Shown in pieces: positions 30,689 to 39,040 of a stretch of DNA of 64,000 bases. Positions within the stretch are counted from its first letter, which is position 1. Each line of letters starts with the position of its first letter. The notes below the pieces were generated by a model. It did not search any database, was not told the DNA's origin, and worked only from the letters and a program-made list of their open reading frames with translations. Location of the stretch: contig NC_018656.1 of NCBI RefSeq assembly GCF_000299395.1, positions 930,001 to 994,000 of the forward strand, given 5' to 3'. The translations under genes and the position numbers were made by a program. The stretch comes from Candidatus Nitrosopumilus sediminis. GTDB taxonomy: Archaea > Thermoproteota > Nitrososphaeria > Nitrososphaerales > Nitrosopumilaceae.

Positions 30689-30739
30689 TTACAAACTCAT
30701 AATTTCCTACGTGATACCAAGTAAGATTATCTTGTAAAC

Positions 30740-31351
30740 TCATTTCCCATATATGGTCTGAAGAATGGAACTTTTCATGACAACTTCGGGTGTAAACTGG
30801 ACATTTACTGTGACTTTGTTGTTAAAGTCAATATTCACATTATCAAACAACGACTTGAACTTGTCAACACTTCGCCTGTTCTCAGTAAATGTCTGTCCTG
30901 CTTTTATCAGCAATCCCTCTGCAATCAATGCATTGATCTTTCTATACCCTGATGTCTTTGGAATGTCTAGTTTTTCCAAGATTTCTGCAATGGTCCAAGG
31001 TTCACCAATTGATGCATTGAGAATTTTTGACATCTCATCATCACTGAATGCCTTTAGAATTGATTGATTGATTGAAGGATTCAGTATTGTAAAGCGTTTT
31101 TCGGCCATGTCTTTTTTTGACTTTATGCTGCAAATACAGTCTAAGAATTTCTTTTCCAGACCTTTTGCGCCTGATCCAAAAAATTCAGTCAAAACAGAGT
31201 CTAGTTTTTCAAATTCTTTAATTGATTGTGTGATGGATATGCCGTATTTTTCAAACAGTCTATTTTGTATGCTGTGAAATGTGGTGTCACCAAGATTTTC
31301 TTGTATTGTTTTTTCAAGGGCTGCTGCAAACAGTTGATCAATTTCAGTCAT
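30740..31351 (-). CDS. Winged-helix regulator with N-terminal helical domain, 203 aa
   Basis: Residues 1-85 are helical (dimerisation or sensor). Residues about 95-165 form a winged helix with an ArsR-like recognition helix (I-P-K-T-S-G-Y-R-K-I-N-A-L-I). The C-terminal beta segment is V-T-V-N-V-Q-F. It overlaps the response regulator by 4 bases (ATGA), so the two are cotranslated. It presumably acts in the same signalling output. Confidence 0.75.
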   Translation of the reverse strand: MTEIDQLFAAALEKTIQENLGDTTFHSIQNRLFEKYGISITQSIKEFEKLDSVLTEFFGSGAKGLEKKFLDCICSIKSKKDMAEKRFTILNPSINQSILKAFSDDEMSKILNASIGEPWTIAEILEKLDIPKTSGYRKINALIAEGLLIKAGQTFTENRRSVDKFKSLFDNVNIDFNNKVTVNVQFTPEVVMKSSILQTIYGK

Positions 31352-31953
31352 GTGGTTACAACCTTCGATAAATCACGAATTTTGCTAGTGTTATTTTGTG
31401 ATGCCAAATCAAGTGCTTTTTGCATCTCATTATCTGATTGGATGTTTTTGTTATTACTGTTTATTATTTCACATTTTTCTATGATGTCCAGTTTTTTAAA
31501 ATTCCTATATTGCTCATAGTTTACTTTGCAAGAATAGGAATCATAATCATCTTTGAATTTGTATTTGATTTCAAATGATGCAGGCATTGAAATTTCTGTT
31601 TTGGAAACATCTTCAATGGTCTGCTTTAACACATTCATGCTAAAGGGCTTGGATATTACAGGTATGTTTATCAATTCAAAAAGATCCGTCTTGCAATCAT
31701 TTGAATTTGCCGTAACTACAATTATCTTGGCATTTGGATTTTTGTCTTTGATATTTTCTACTGCATATACCCCGTCATATTCAGGCATTGCCAAGTCTGT
31801 AAAAACAATATCTGGGGCATGTTTTTCATACAACTCTACTGCATCTTTGCCATTACTTCCTGTGGCAAGAACATCTATTTTGAGAACGTCTAGAAAATCA
31901 CAAAACATGCCAAGAATGTATTGATCATCATCTATCACAATACAATTAACCAT
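31348..31953 (-). CDS. Response regulator: receiver domain plus thaumarchaeal effector domain
   Basis: 201 aa. The receiver has the acidic pair near residues 8-10, phospho-acceptor Asp53 (V-F-T-D-L-A-M-P), the switch T/S in V-V-T-A-N-S and Lys in I-S-K-P-F. The C-terminal domain (about 125-195) matches the stand-alone protein at 30461. It is unlike common DNA-binding outputs, so its target is unclear. First gene of a two-gene operon with the winged helix at 30740. Confidence 0.88.
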   Translation of the reverse strand: MVNCIVIDDDQYILGMFCDFLDVLKIDVLATGSNGKDAVELYEKHAPDIVFTDLAMPEYDGVYAVENIKDKNPNAKIIVVTANSNDCKTDLFELINIPVISKPFSMNVLKQTIEDVSKTEISMPASFEIKYKFKDDYDSYSCKVNYEQYRNFKKLDIIEKCEIINSNNKNIQSDNEMQKALDLASQNNTSKIRDLSKVVTT

Positions 31954-32137
31954 TTAGATGCCCTCCAATTTATGATACATCTTCAACATTAATCATATAT
32001 TCATACTTTATATGATTATCGTAAACTAGGAAAACCCAGCATTTGGAATTGCTAAAAACAAGAATTGCATTGCACACATCAAAAGATAACGATGTTGATA
32101 AATTTTCAATAATAAAACAGAGACCTGAACATAAACA

Positions 32138-32293
32138 CTACATGTAATCTGTGTAATGGAAGTTATGTTTATTTTCCTCATACTCTATTATTGCCTGATG
32201 AATGTCTTTTAGTTCTTTTTCATTCATTTTATCTAATAGATGATTAATTTTCAGACCGAATTTCTCAATATTTTTAATTATTTCATCAGTCAT
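32138..32293 (-). CDS. Small charged helical protein, 51 aa
   Basis: ATG 32293; M-T-D-E-I-I-K-N-I-E-K-F-G-L-K-I then M-N-E-K-E-L-K-D-I-H-Q-A-I-I. Amphipathic helices and a His-rich end (N-K-H-N-F-H-Y). A believable small gene in the region upstream of the response regulator, with no recognised family. Confidence 0.5.
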   Translation of the reverse strand: MTDEIIKNIEKFGLKINHLLDKMNEKELKDIHQAIIEYEENKHNFHYTDYM

Positions 32294-32622
32294 AAAAAAT
32301 ATCCAAAAAATAATGCATTTAAGATTTATCTTATAATACGATCATCAGATTTTTTCATATCCCTGTTTTGGGAAATTCACTAGAGATATGGATGTAAAAA
32401 AATAGATAAAATCATTTGCAGACAACCCAGATAGTATGGAGATGGCAATATCTCAGATAAGAAGAATAAGAATGGTCAGTAGCCACACATTACCTGTTGT
32501 GTATGGTCAGGGCGGAACCATAGATAAAGAGGTTAACTGATTGATTTGCGGTAAAACACCCCTTAAGAGATTAAGACGGTTAGAGTTGTGGAACTATGAT
32601 GATGTGAACTAGTTTTCATTTT
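32294..32622. other. Region without a clear gene; possible decayed ORF remnants
   Basis: On the plus strand about 32400-32550, one frame reads N-P-D-S-M-E-M-A-I-S-Q-I then V-V-Y-G-Q-G-G-T-I and stops; the next reads G-K-T-P-L-K-R-L-R-R-L-E-L-W and stops. They look like coding remnants but have no start or recognised family. Near 32613 the minus strand holds an isolated ATGAAAACTAG, the start motif of the M-K-T gene set. Confidence 0.3.
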
Positions 32623-33993
32623 CTAATTCTCTACTACATAAAAATTCGTACTTGTTGTTGTTGGAAAATACTTGTTTGGTTGTTCAAATATCACAGTAAT
32701 AGTGTATGTCCCAGGGTTTTTTATCGTAATGTTTCCAAATAATTCTCCACGATCATAATAATTAGTTTTGAATTCATGCATTGGCACATTAGGATCACAT
32801 AGAGGCATTTGTGCCCATCCTTGTAGTTTACCATCCTCATCAGGATAACTTAGATTAATTCCTGCACACTCATGACCATAACCAGATATTACAAAATAAA
32901 AAGAATATTCTTCGCCCAACATGTATTCATCTTTGAGTCCAACTATCTCAAGGTTATATCGTTCTCGATATTTTTCTTCTATTGGATATGGTTTTGATGA
33001 ATCTTTTTCTAGTTTGTCAAAATCAATAAAATGTTTTGTGTTAAGATAAAAAAATCCTCCACTGTCATTTTCTACACAGTACAGAATAGAGTCACGAATT
33101 GTTTGTGATAGTTCATAAGGTATTGGCAAATCAAAAATCAAGAGATTTTCATTAAAGTTTCCAGTTGCATGCTCATCAAGCCATCGTCCAAACCCCACAC
33201 AGTCTTTCTCATCTAGAATCTTTTCAATGTCATATAGTATTTCCTTAGGCGTTAAAATTGCCCATCCGCGCTCAATCAGTTTCTCTTTTGTTTCAGGAGT
33301 TACACATGCAGGAGAGTTGTCAGACTTTTTGAATATCTGTACCAGTCCATCTTTGCATTGTATCTCATCAACTGGAATTCCAGACTGTAGTTGTTTTAAT
33401 GGAGAAGTTGAAGGGATTTCAACTACATGTCCCCAAATTCCTGTAGAATTAGTCTTTACTGTTTGTTCTGATACAACACAGATTCCATCTTGAAATGTTG
33501 TTCCAGGTTCGCAGTTCTCATTGATTACTCTACCTTTGTCTTGCTCGGGTTCTGGAACAAGTCTGTCTTTGATATTAAGTACCACTTGATCATTCCATGA
33601 GCTTTTTTGCAGTTCATCAGTTTGAAAATGATGCCCCACATATGAAATACTAAGAAAGATCTTGTCATGTTCAATATGCGGATCCACATTAAGGGTTATA
33701 GGAATTCTTTTGATCTGTCCTTGCGTGATGCCTATGGAATCAACGTCAACTTTAACAAATTGTCTTGCACTGAATGGGCTAACCTCAAGTACAGGTGCAA
33801 AATTTTCCATCGCATATGGTCCAGAGGTATACCAAAACCGAATATTCATGACAGATGATTGACCTGCTACGACTTCAGATATTGGAGGATCAACACTGGA
33901 ATATCCATTAAATGAATCCTCTGCAAAAGATTCAGGTACAGAAAAGATCAGGAGGAATCCAATTCCAGCAAGTATCATATGAATAGCATTCAA
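32623..33993 (-). CDS. Secreted multidomain protein with internal L-I-E-R-G-W module
   Basis: 456 aa. A signal peptide (A-G-I-G-F-L-L-I-F-S-V-P-E-S-F-A) leads to an N-terminal beta domain (about 25-150), then the Cys module (C-K-D-G, P-A-C-V-T-P-E-T, L-I-E-R-G-W) at about 210-250. The C-terminal beta domain is Ig/CARDB-like and ends in T-S-T-N-F-Y-V-V-E-N. No sorting tail or anchor is seen, so it may be released or held by partners. The final 130 residues resemble polysaccharide- or protein-binding Ig folds (inference). Confidence 0.75.
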   Translation of the reverse strand: MNAIHMILAGIGFLLIFSVPESFAEDSFNGYSSVDPPISEVVAGQSSVMNIRFWYTSGPYAMENFAPVLEVSPFSARQFVKVDVDSIGITQGQIKRIPITLNVDPHIEHDKIFLSISYVGHHFQTDELQKSSWNDQVVLNIKDRLVPEPEQDKGRVINENCEPGTTFQDGICVVSEQTVKTNSTGIWGHVVEIPSTSPLKQLQSGIPVDEIQCKDGLVQIFKKSDNSPACVTPETKEKLIERGWAILTPKEILYDIEKILDEKDCVGFGRWLDEHATGNFNENLLIFDLPIPYELSQTIRDSILYCVENDSGGFFYLNTKHFIDFDKLEKDSSKPYPIEEKYRERYNLEIVGLKDEYMLGEEYSFYFVISGYGHECAGINLSYPDEDGKLQGWAQMPLCDPNVPMHEFKTNYYDRGELFGNITIKNPGTYTITVIFEQPNKYFPTTTSTNFYVVEN

Positions 33994-34064
33994 TTAATCA
34001 AGCTGGAATTATGATATTCATAAGTACTTCGAACCTTTTACTCTCGCAGTCAAGAATAAAATAA

Positions 34065-34673
34065 TTAGCGAGACACACGGATTGAGTCTTGGTTATTTTC
34101 GGACATTTCAGGAATTATTGTGTCAGAGACTTGAACCGTTAGATAGGTTATATCGCCTTGGGAATTTGTTAAATCAAATGTAAATGAAGATGTTTGATCT
34201 GCATTTAATTCTCCAAAGGTACAATTACGCATAGAAAACGTCCATCCTAGTTCACAAAAATCAGGAACATCAGAAAAGTAAAACCCATTACTGTCAAAAG
34301 ATAGTAAAACTGTAACATCAGATACGTTTTCTGGTCCATTATTTGTAACAGAAACTGTATAAGTTCCTGTTTCACCTCGCAAGACTTTATCAGGACCATC
34401 AATAGATACTACTAGATCATATCCTGTAATACATTCTTCTGAAACTTGAAAATCAGAAACTTTAGCGAGAGATAATTGATTTTCACATGAAATAGCAGGT
34501 GGGTGATTGTTTTCTAGTGCAAAAACTCTATCTTGTAAATTATGAATAGCATCCCATATTGCTTCAAAAGGTTGTCCTTTTTGTTCCTCGGTAGCAAAGG
34601 CAATGCTGCCAGTTGCAATAGTTCCAGCAAAAAATGAAACAATAATAATTGCAATCAAAGAAGTTTTTCTCAA
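34065..34673 (-). CDS. Secreted CARDB/DUF11-like protein, 202 aa
   Basis: The N-terminus (L-I-A-I-I-I-V-S-F-F-A-G-T-I-A) is a signal peptide or anchor. One coiled segment (I-H-N-L-Q-D-R-V-F-A-L-E-N) is followed by one DUF11/CARDB beta-sandwich with Y-T-V-S-V-T-N-N-G-P and a C-E-L-G / R-N-C-T cysteine pair. Likely extracellular; ligand unknown. Confidence 0.75.
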   Translation of the reverse strand: MRKTSLIAIIIVSFFAGTIATGSIAFATEEQKGQPFEAIWDAIHNLQDRVFALENNHPPAISCENQLSLAKVSDFQVSEECITGYDLVVSIDGPDKVLRGETGTYTVSVTNNGPENVSDVTVLLSFDSNGFYFSDVPDFCELGWTFSMRNCTFGELNADQTSSFTFDLTNSQGDITYLTVQVSDTIIPEMSENNQDSIRVSR

Positions 34674-35081
34674 TAATAGATGTAAGAAATGGTTTTTTTA
34701 TAAACACTACTGAGTTGATTTTTAGAATAATTGACCACTTATGCCACTAAAGGTCAAATGTATCCTGTGATTACTTCCAAGTATCCATATATTTCAGGAT
34801 GCAACTTGGATGCAATATCTCATTTGTATAACGTAGGCGACTCCAGTCAGATTGTATGTGAAAAATAAATCATGTTTTACATGATTTGTCGCACTAAATC
34901 ATTACCGCTGCCCATTCGATTTGGAACAATCCTTGAGCGGGATTTACAAGATCAGTTTAACACTCTTTTCAATACCAATTCTAAGAATACTTGAGAAAAT
35001 ATTGTCCTAATTTTTACTTGATTTTAATTATATACTAAAAATATAACGTAGAATATTTAATAAAAAATAGAAAAAAAGAGT
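34674..35081. other. Intergenic stretch with one perfect hairpin and a doubtful 36-aa ORF
   Basis: A perfect inverted repeat (8-bp arms, AAATCATG / CATGATTT, five-base loop) lies at 34867-34887. It overlaps the stop of a plus-strand ORF at 34758-34868 (36 aa, M-Y-P-V-I-T-S-K-Y-P, no family). The right end is the A/T-rich 3' region of the PEFG gene, which is duplicated at 42975. Confidence 0.4.
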
Positions 35082-35171
35082 CTAAACTCTTATACTGATT
35101 TTGGATTTTGCAGTAATTGCAACTATACTTAGTATTGCAATAGACAATACCATCATAGCAACTGTACCAAA
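35022..35171. repeat. 150-bp cassette: PEFG-CTERM tail plus terminator, copy 1 (partner 42975-43124)
   Basis: Nearly identical over about 150 bases to 42975-43124, offset exactly 7,953 bases, with very few changes. It covers the coding sequence of the PEFG sorting helix, the stop codon, the terminator hairpin and A/T-rich downstream DNA. Identity falls sharply upstream of the PEFG motif. Confidence 0.9.
35071..35091 (-). terminator. Hairpin-plus-T-run terminator overlapping a stop codon
   Basis: On the minus strand AAGAGT-TTAG-ACTCTT forms a 6-bp hairpin whose loop contains the stop codon, followed by seven T's. It ends the PEFG gene at 35082 and occurs in identical form at 43024-43044. Confidence 0.65.
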
Positions 35172-36821
35172 CTCTGGAACAACTGTACCTATAGTATCCA
35201 TTTTTTCAAGAATTGCATCTACTTGTGCATTTATTTTGGAAGTAGGTTCTCCATTTTTAATCATGTTTCGAAGATCTTCTCTCAACATGACTTCTACTTC
35301 CTCCATGAGTTCTTTTTGATCCAACTCAATTAGAGGAGCTTCAAGAAATTCATAGTTATCAAGATATGCTTTTGTGGCAAGACTTAGTGCCATATCCTTA
35401 TCTCCATTACCATACTCTAGTTTTGTTTGTTCAAGTAATTCTTGAATATTTTCGACATATTCTAACAGATTATGCCCTTCATCTTCAACACCTAAAATTT
35501 CATCAATTTCGTGAATGATTCCACCTGTAAATGTTTCAACTTGTGACGGATCTGCTCTTGCGTCATAGGCTGCCCATAAATCGATGTATAACTCTTCAAT
35601 TTCTTCAGCCATATGTTGATCAATGTCAGATTCTATTTCGTTGAAAATCTGCTGGGATCTCCATACAAATGCAGAGCCGTCTTGAAATTCAGCCATTTCT
35701 CCGATGATACCATCAGATACTGCCTCGCCATATTCTGCTACAGATGTATCTAGTAAAACTTTCATCAAAACAAGTTTTGTGTTTATATCGTTACTAAGAT
35801 AATCTCCAACAACAGTTGAACGTGCTATTGCAACAACACCTTTTGCATCATCAATTGCTTGCTGAGCTTGTGCTCGAGATACCTTGGTGTTTGCTTTGTT
35901 CTGTAATTCCATCAATGTTTGTTGAACTTGGGCATCGAGGTTAGGATCTGATGCCTTTAGTACGGGTTTCATTGAATCATACAGTTCTGCAATAGGATGG
36001 GTTGCATGAATTAGTGCAAGCTCGGCATTTTTATCATCAAGATTTTGTTCTAATGCCCAAAAATGTCCCAGTGTTTCTTCAAGGGAAGAAGCAAATTCTA
36101 TTCTTGATTCATTAGTTTCATCAAGCTCGTGAAGTATGCCATTTACTATAATTGCTACTTGTGACGGATCTGCTCTTGCGTCATAGGCTGCCCATAAATC
36201 GATGTATAACTCTTCAATTTCTTCAGCCATATGTTGATCAATGTCAGATTCTATTTCGTTGAAAATCTGCTGGGATCTCCATACAAATGCAGAGCCGTCT
36301 TGAAATTCAGCCATTTCTCCGATGATACCATCAGATACTGCCTCGCCATATTCTGCTACAGATGTATCTAGTAAAACTTTGATTAATTCTACCTTAAAGG
36401 CAGTTTCATTACTTAATTCATCTCCAACAACAGTTGAACGTGCTATTGCAACAACACCTTTTGCATCATCAATTGCTTGCTGAGCTTGTGCTCGAGATAC
36501 CTTGGTGTTTGCTTTGTTCTGTAATTCCATCAATGTTTGTTGAACTTGGGCATCGAGGTTAGGATCTGATGCCTTTAGTACGGGTTTCATTGAATCATAC
36601 AGTTCTGCAATAGGATGGGTTGCATGAATTAGTGCAAGCTCGGCATTTTTATCATCAAGATTTTGTTCTAATGCCCAAAAATGTCCCAGTGTTTCTTCAA
36701 GGGAAGAAGCAAAATTGGCTTTGTCTTGGAAAGATTCTGCAGATGCCACTTGGGAAAATGTAAACGTTAGAAGAACAGATGTCATTAGAAGTGTCATTAT
36801 TGTAACTTTTGTCATTAGCAC
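35082..36821 (-). CDS. PEFG-CTERM surface protein with duplicated 200-aa repeat
   Basis: 579 aa with a signal peptide (about residues 1-28). Two nearly identical, all-helical repeats of about 190-206 aa follow, each containing E-E-T-L-G-H-F-W-A-L-E-Q and D-P-S-Q-V. Then comes an FTR1-ectodomain-like segment (K-A-Y-L-D-N-Y-E-F-L-E-A-P) and the C-terminal P-E-F-G sorting motif, hydrophobic helix and basic end. PEFG tails are recognised by archaeal sorting enzymes, so the product is expected on the cell surface. The repeats and iron-permease likeness suggest a metal-binding or adhesion function (inference). Confidence 0.85.
   Translation of the reverse strand: MLMTKVTIMTLLMTSVLLTFTFSQVASAESFQDKANFASSLEETLGHFWALEQNLDDKNAELALIHATHPIAELYDSMKPVLKASDPNLDAQVQQTLMELQNKANTKVSRAQAQQAIDDAKGVVAIARSTVVGDELSNETAFKVELIKVLLDTSVAEYGEAVSDGIIGEMAEFQDGSAFVWRSQQIFNEIESDIDQHMAEEIEELYIDLWAAYDARADPSQVAIIVNGILHELDETNESRIEFASSLEETLGHFWALEQNLDDKNAELALIHATHPIAELYDSMKPVLKASDPNLDAQVQQTLMELQNKANTKVSRAQAQQAIDDAKGVVAIARSTVVGDYLSNDINTKLVLMKVLLDTSVAEYGEAVSDGIIGEMAEFQDGSAFVWRSQQIFNEIESDIDQHMAEEIEELYIDLWAAYDARADPSQVETFTGGIIHEIDEILGVEDEGHNLLEYVENIQELLEQTKLEYGNGDKDMALSLATKAYLDNYEFLEAPLIELDQKELMEEVEVMLREDLRNMIKNGEPTSKINAQVDAILEKMDTIGTVVPEFGTVAMMVLSIAILSIVAITAKSKISIRV
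35540..36095. repeat. Long in-frame direct repeat, copy 1 (partner 36158-36713)
   Basis: About 556 bases are repeated with an offset of 618 bases inside the PEFG gene. They are almost identical apart from about 40 diverged bases near 35761-35805. The patchy pattern suggests gene conversion between copies. It is also a likely assembly-collapse or copy-number site. Confidence 0.9.
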
Positions 36822-36922
36822 GTTAATTCAAGAAAGATGATTTAAAGAGTATGTGAATTCTTGGAATCTATTCTAAAAACATAGAATCATGTAAGATGAA
36901 ATTTTATTTAAAGTTCTAAACT

Positions 36923-39040
36923 CTATAATTCAATTATTATTGACGCTCGCTCGTTTTCATCCAACTCTTGTCTGACTGCATTTAGTATTTGAGAAGAAGA
37001 AATCAAGCTAGAATAATCAATTAGTTTCAAATCATTAATCAAATAAACTTGCGGGGCAACATCATTATTTCTAGATTCCAGGAAATCATCTAATTCTTCA
37101 AGAATAGATATTTTTCCACCCTGAAAAATTTTTCCGTTTTTCAAATATTTTTTCATTTTGCCGAATCTATCAAGCACAAGTAGTGGATGACGATGTTTTT
37201 TGCTAAAAAGATGTTTTTCTGTAATATGTCCAGAAAATACCATATAATGATCAGATTCAAAACTAAGATCAGTTAATTCTTCTGAAATTTGGAGTATCTC
37301 ACTGGCTCTATTCTTTGCTTCTTGTAACGTAAAGAAATTTTTTGTAGATTCTGCACTATCAAGTTCTACATTTCCAATTGCTGTAACTCTTAAAATGGAT
37401 CTATCAGGAATGTACTGACTATCAATTGCAATCGATTCAGGAACTGCTCCTTTACCAATCATTATAGCATGAATTTTTTTATGAGCTTGATTAATCTGCT
37501 CAGGGGTAGGATCAATCAAAGTGTGCTCTATTTCTTCTTGTAGCATAGATGAAGCAACTCCAATAGAGGAAATTATTTCCGCATGTTTTGCTTTCTCATA
37601 TTGTAATTGTAGTTGCTTTGCAACAAATGGCACTAATACAGATGCACCTCCCCCACCACCGATAATTTTTGTGGTTTGAGGGGTCAGTTTGAATTCTTTT
37701 ATGATTTTACTAATAGTTTTCATAATCTCAAAGGAGGATGTTTGGATGATAGACTGAGCAATTTCAATAAATGTGATCCCAATCTCTTTGGCTAAGATTT
37801 CAATTGCTATTTTTGCAGATTCTTTGTTTGCAAATGCATAATCATTTTTATCAATCATACCTAAAGCGTTTGCAGCACATGTATTTGTGATAGCATAAAG
37901 CCCACTTTTGCACTCTATGGCTACATACTCATCATCATTTTCTTTAGGTCTTATCATGGTGATTTTTCCATTTTTCAATTCATCAGGGTCTGCAAAACAA
38001 GAGTACTTCAATCCAGCAATATGTGCACTTCTTGGACCAACCTTCCAAACGCGATTATCTTTGAGTTGAATCATACTACCACCGGCAACGCCCAAAATTC
38101 TTACATCCATTGAACGAACACATGTCGGATGATCTTTAATGGTCACATACTGAAATTCAGGTTTTCCATTTTTTATTATGCATATGTTGGTACTAGTTCC
38201 ACCGACTTCAACAAAAATACCATTAGTCACCTTGAGATGAAGAAGAGCACCCGCCACACTTGCTGCAGGGCCAGACAAGATAGTGAGAACAGGTCTTGTC
38301 TTAAAAGTATCCATGCTTGTAACCCCTCCATCTCCTTTCATAATCATCAGAGGTGCATTAATTCCTGCTTCACGAATTGCTTGTTCTACAAAATTTGCAA
38401 CTTGGAAAGTTTTTGGCAATACACTTGCATTTATTGCTCCAGTCAGAGTGCGAATTTCAAGACCATACGTTCCAGAAATTTCATGTGATGCAGTAGAAGG
38501 AATGTTTAGATCTGCAGCATTTTTCATAACAAATAATTCATTGGAAGGATCGTCTACTCCAAAAGATTCAGTTGCAACAATTACTTTAGCACCTTTGTTT
38601 TGTAGATTTTTAATTGTTGTTTTTACTTCTTCTTCAGAAATTAAATGCGAAGTATCTAAAAATGCATGACATGTACTGATGTCTTGATTAAAGTTAATTT
38701 TTGTATCTTGTAAATTGGTACGTTTGACTACGTCTTTTTTTTCAGGACCAACACCCATTGCAATTATTCCAACTTTAGAGGTGTCAGATTCTAAGAGAGC
38801 ATTGATTGCCTGAGTTGTACTATGGGAAATTAATTCAATGTTTTCCAATTCAATTTCAGAATCATTTAATATGTTTGAGATAGTTTGGACTATTCCTTCT
38901 GAAACGCCTTTTTCAGATGAATGGGTGGTAGGTACAGTAGATTTTGAGATAATGGATCCAGTTTTAACATCTATTGCAACAGCTTTTGTAAAAGTTCCTC
39001 CAACATCAATTCCTATTCTAACTCTTTGATCATTGGACAT
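36923..39040 (-). CDS. Hydantoinase/oxoprolinase-family ATPase (HyuA-like)
   Basis: 705 aa with an ASKHA fold: the phosphate-1 motif G-I-D-V-G-G-T-F-T-K-A-V at the start, S-H-S-T-T-Q-A-I-N-A-L, and the glycine-rich I-G-G-G-G-G-A-S-V-L-V near the middle. The family cleaves or carboxylates cyclic amides, oxoproline or ketones using ATP. The usual second subunit (HyuB) is not adjacent. It overlaps the FTR1 gene by 11 bases, so they are cotranscribed. Substrate unknown. Confidence 0.82.
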   Translation of the reverse strand: MSNDQRVRIGIDVGGTFTKAVAIDVKTGSIISKSTVPTTHSSEKGVSEGIVQTISNILNDSEIELENIELISHSTTQAINALLESDTSKVGIIAMGVGPEKKDVVKRTNLQDTKINFNQDISTCHAFLDTSHLISEEEVKTTIKNLQNKGAKVIVATESFGVDDPSNELFVMKNAADLNIPSTASHEISGTYGLEIRTLTGAINASVLPKTFQVANFVEQAIREAGINAPLMIMKGDGGVTSMDTFKTRPVLTILSGPAASVAGALLHLKVTNGIFVEVGGTSTNICIIKNGKPEFQYVTIKDHPTCVRSMDVRILGVAGGSMIQLKDNRVWKVGPRSAHIAGLKYSCFADPDELKNGKITMIRPKENDDEYVAIECKSGLYAITNTCAANALGMIDKNDYAFANKESAKIAIEILAKEIGITFIEIAQSIIQTSSFEIMKTISKIIKEFKLTPQTTKIIGGGGGASVLVPFVAKQLQLQYEKAKHAEIISSIGVASSMLQEEIEHTLIDPTPEQINQAHKKIHAIMIGKGAVPESIAIDSQYIPDRSILRVTAIGNVELDSAESTKNFFTLQEAKNRASEILQISEELTDLSFESDHYMVFSGHITEKHLFSKKHRHPLLVLDRFGKMKKYLKNGKIFQGGKISILEELDDFLESRNNDVAPQVYLINDLKLIDYSSLISSSQILNAVRQELDENERASIIIEL

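Noticed and set aside
35540-36713. Transposon or integron from the long direct repeat
   Set aside because: The repeat is in frame within one gene, with no transposase, terminal inverted repeats or target duplication.
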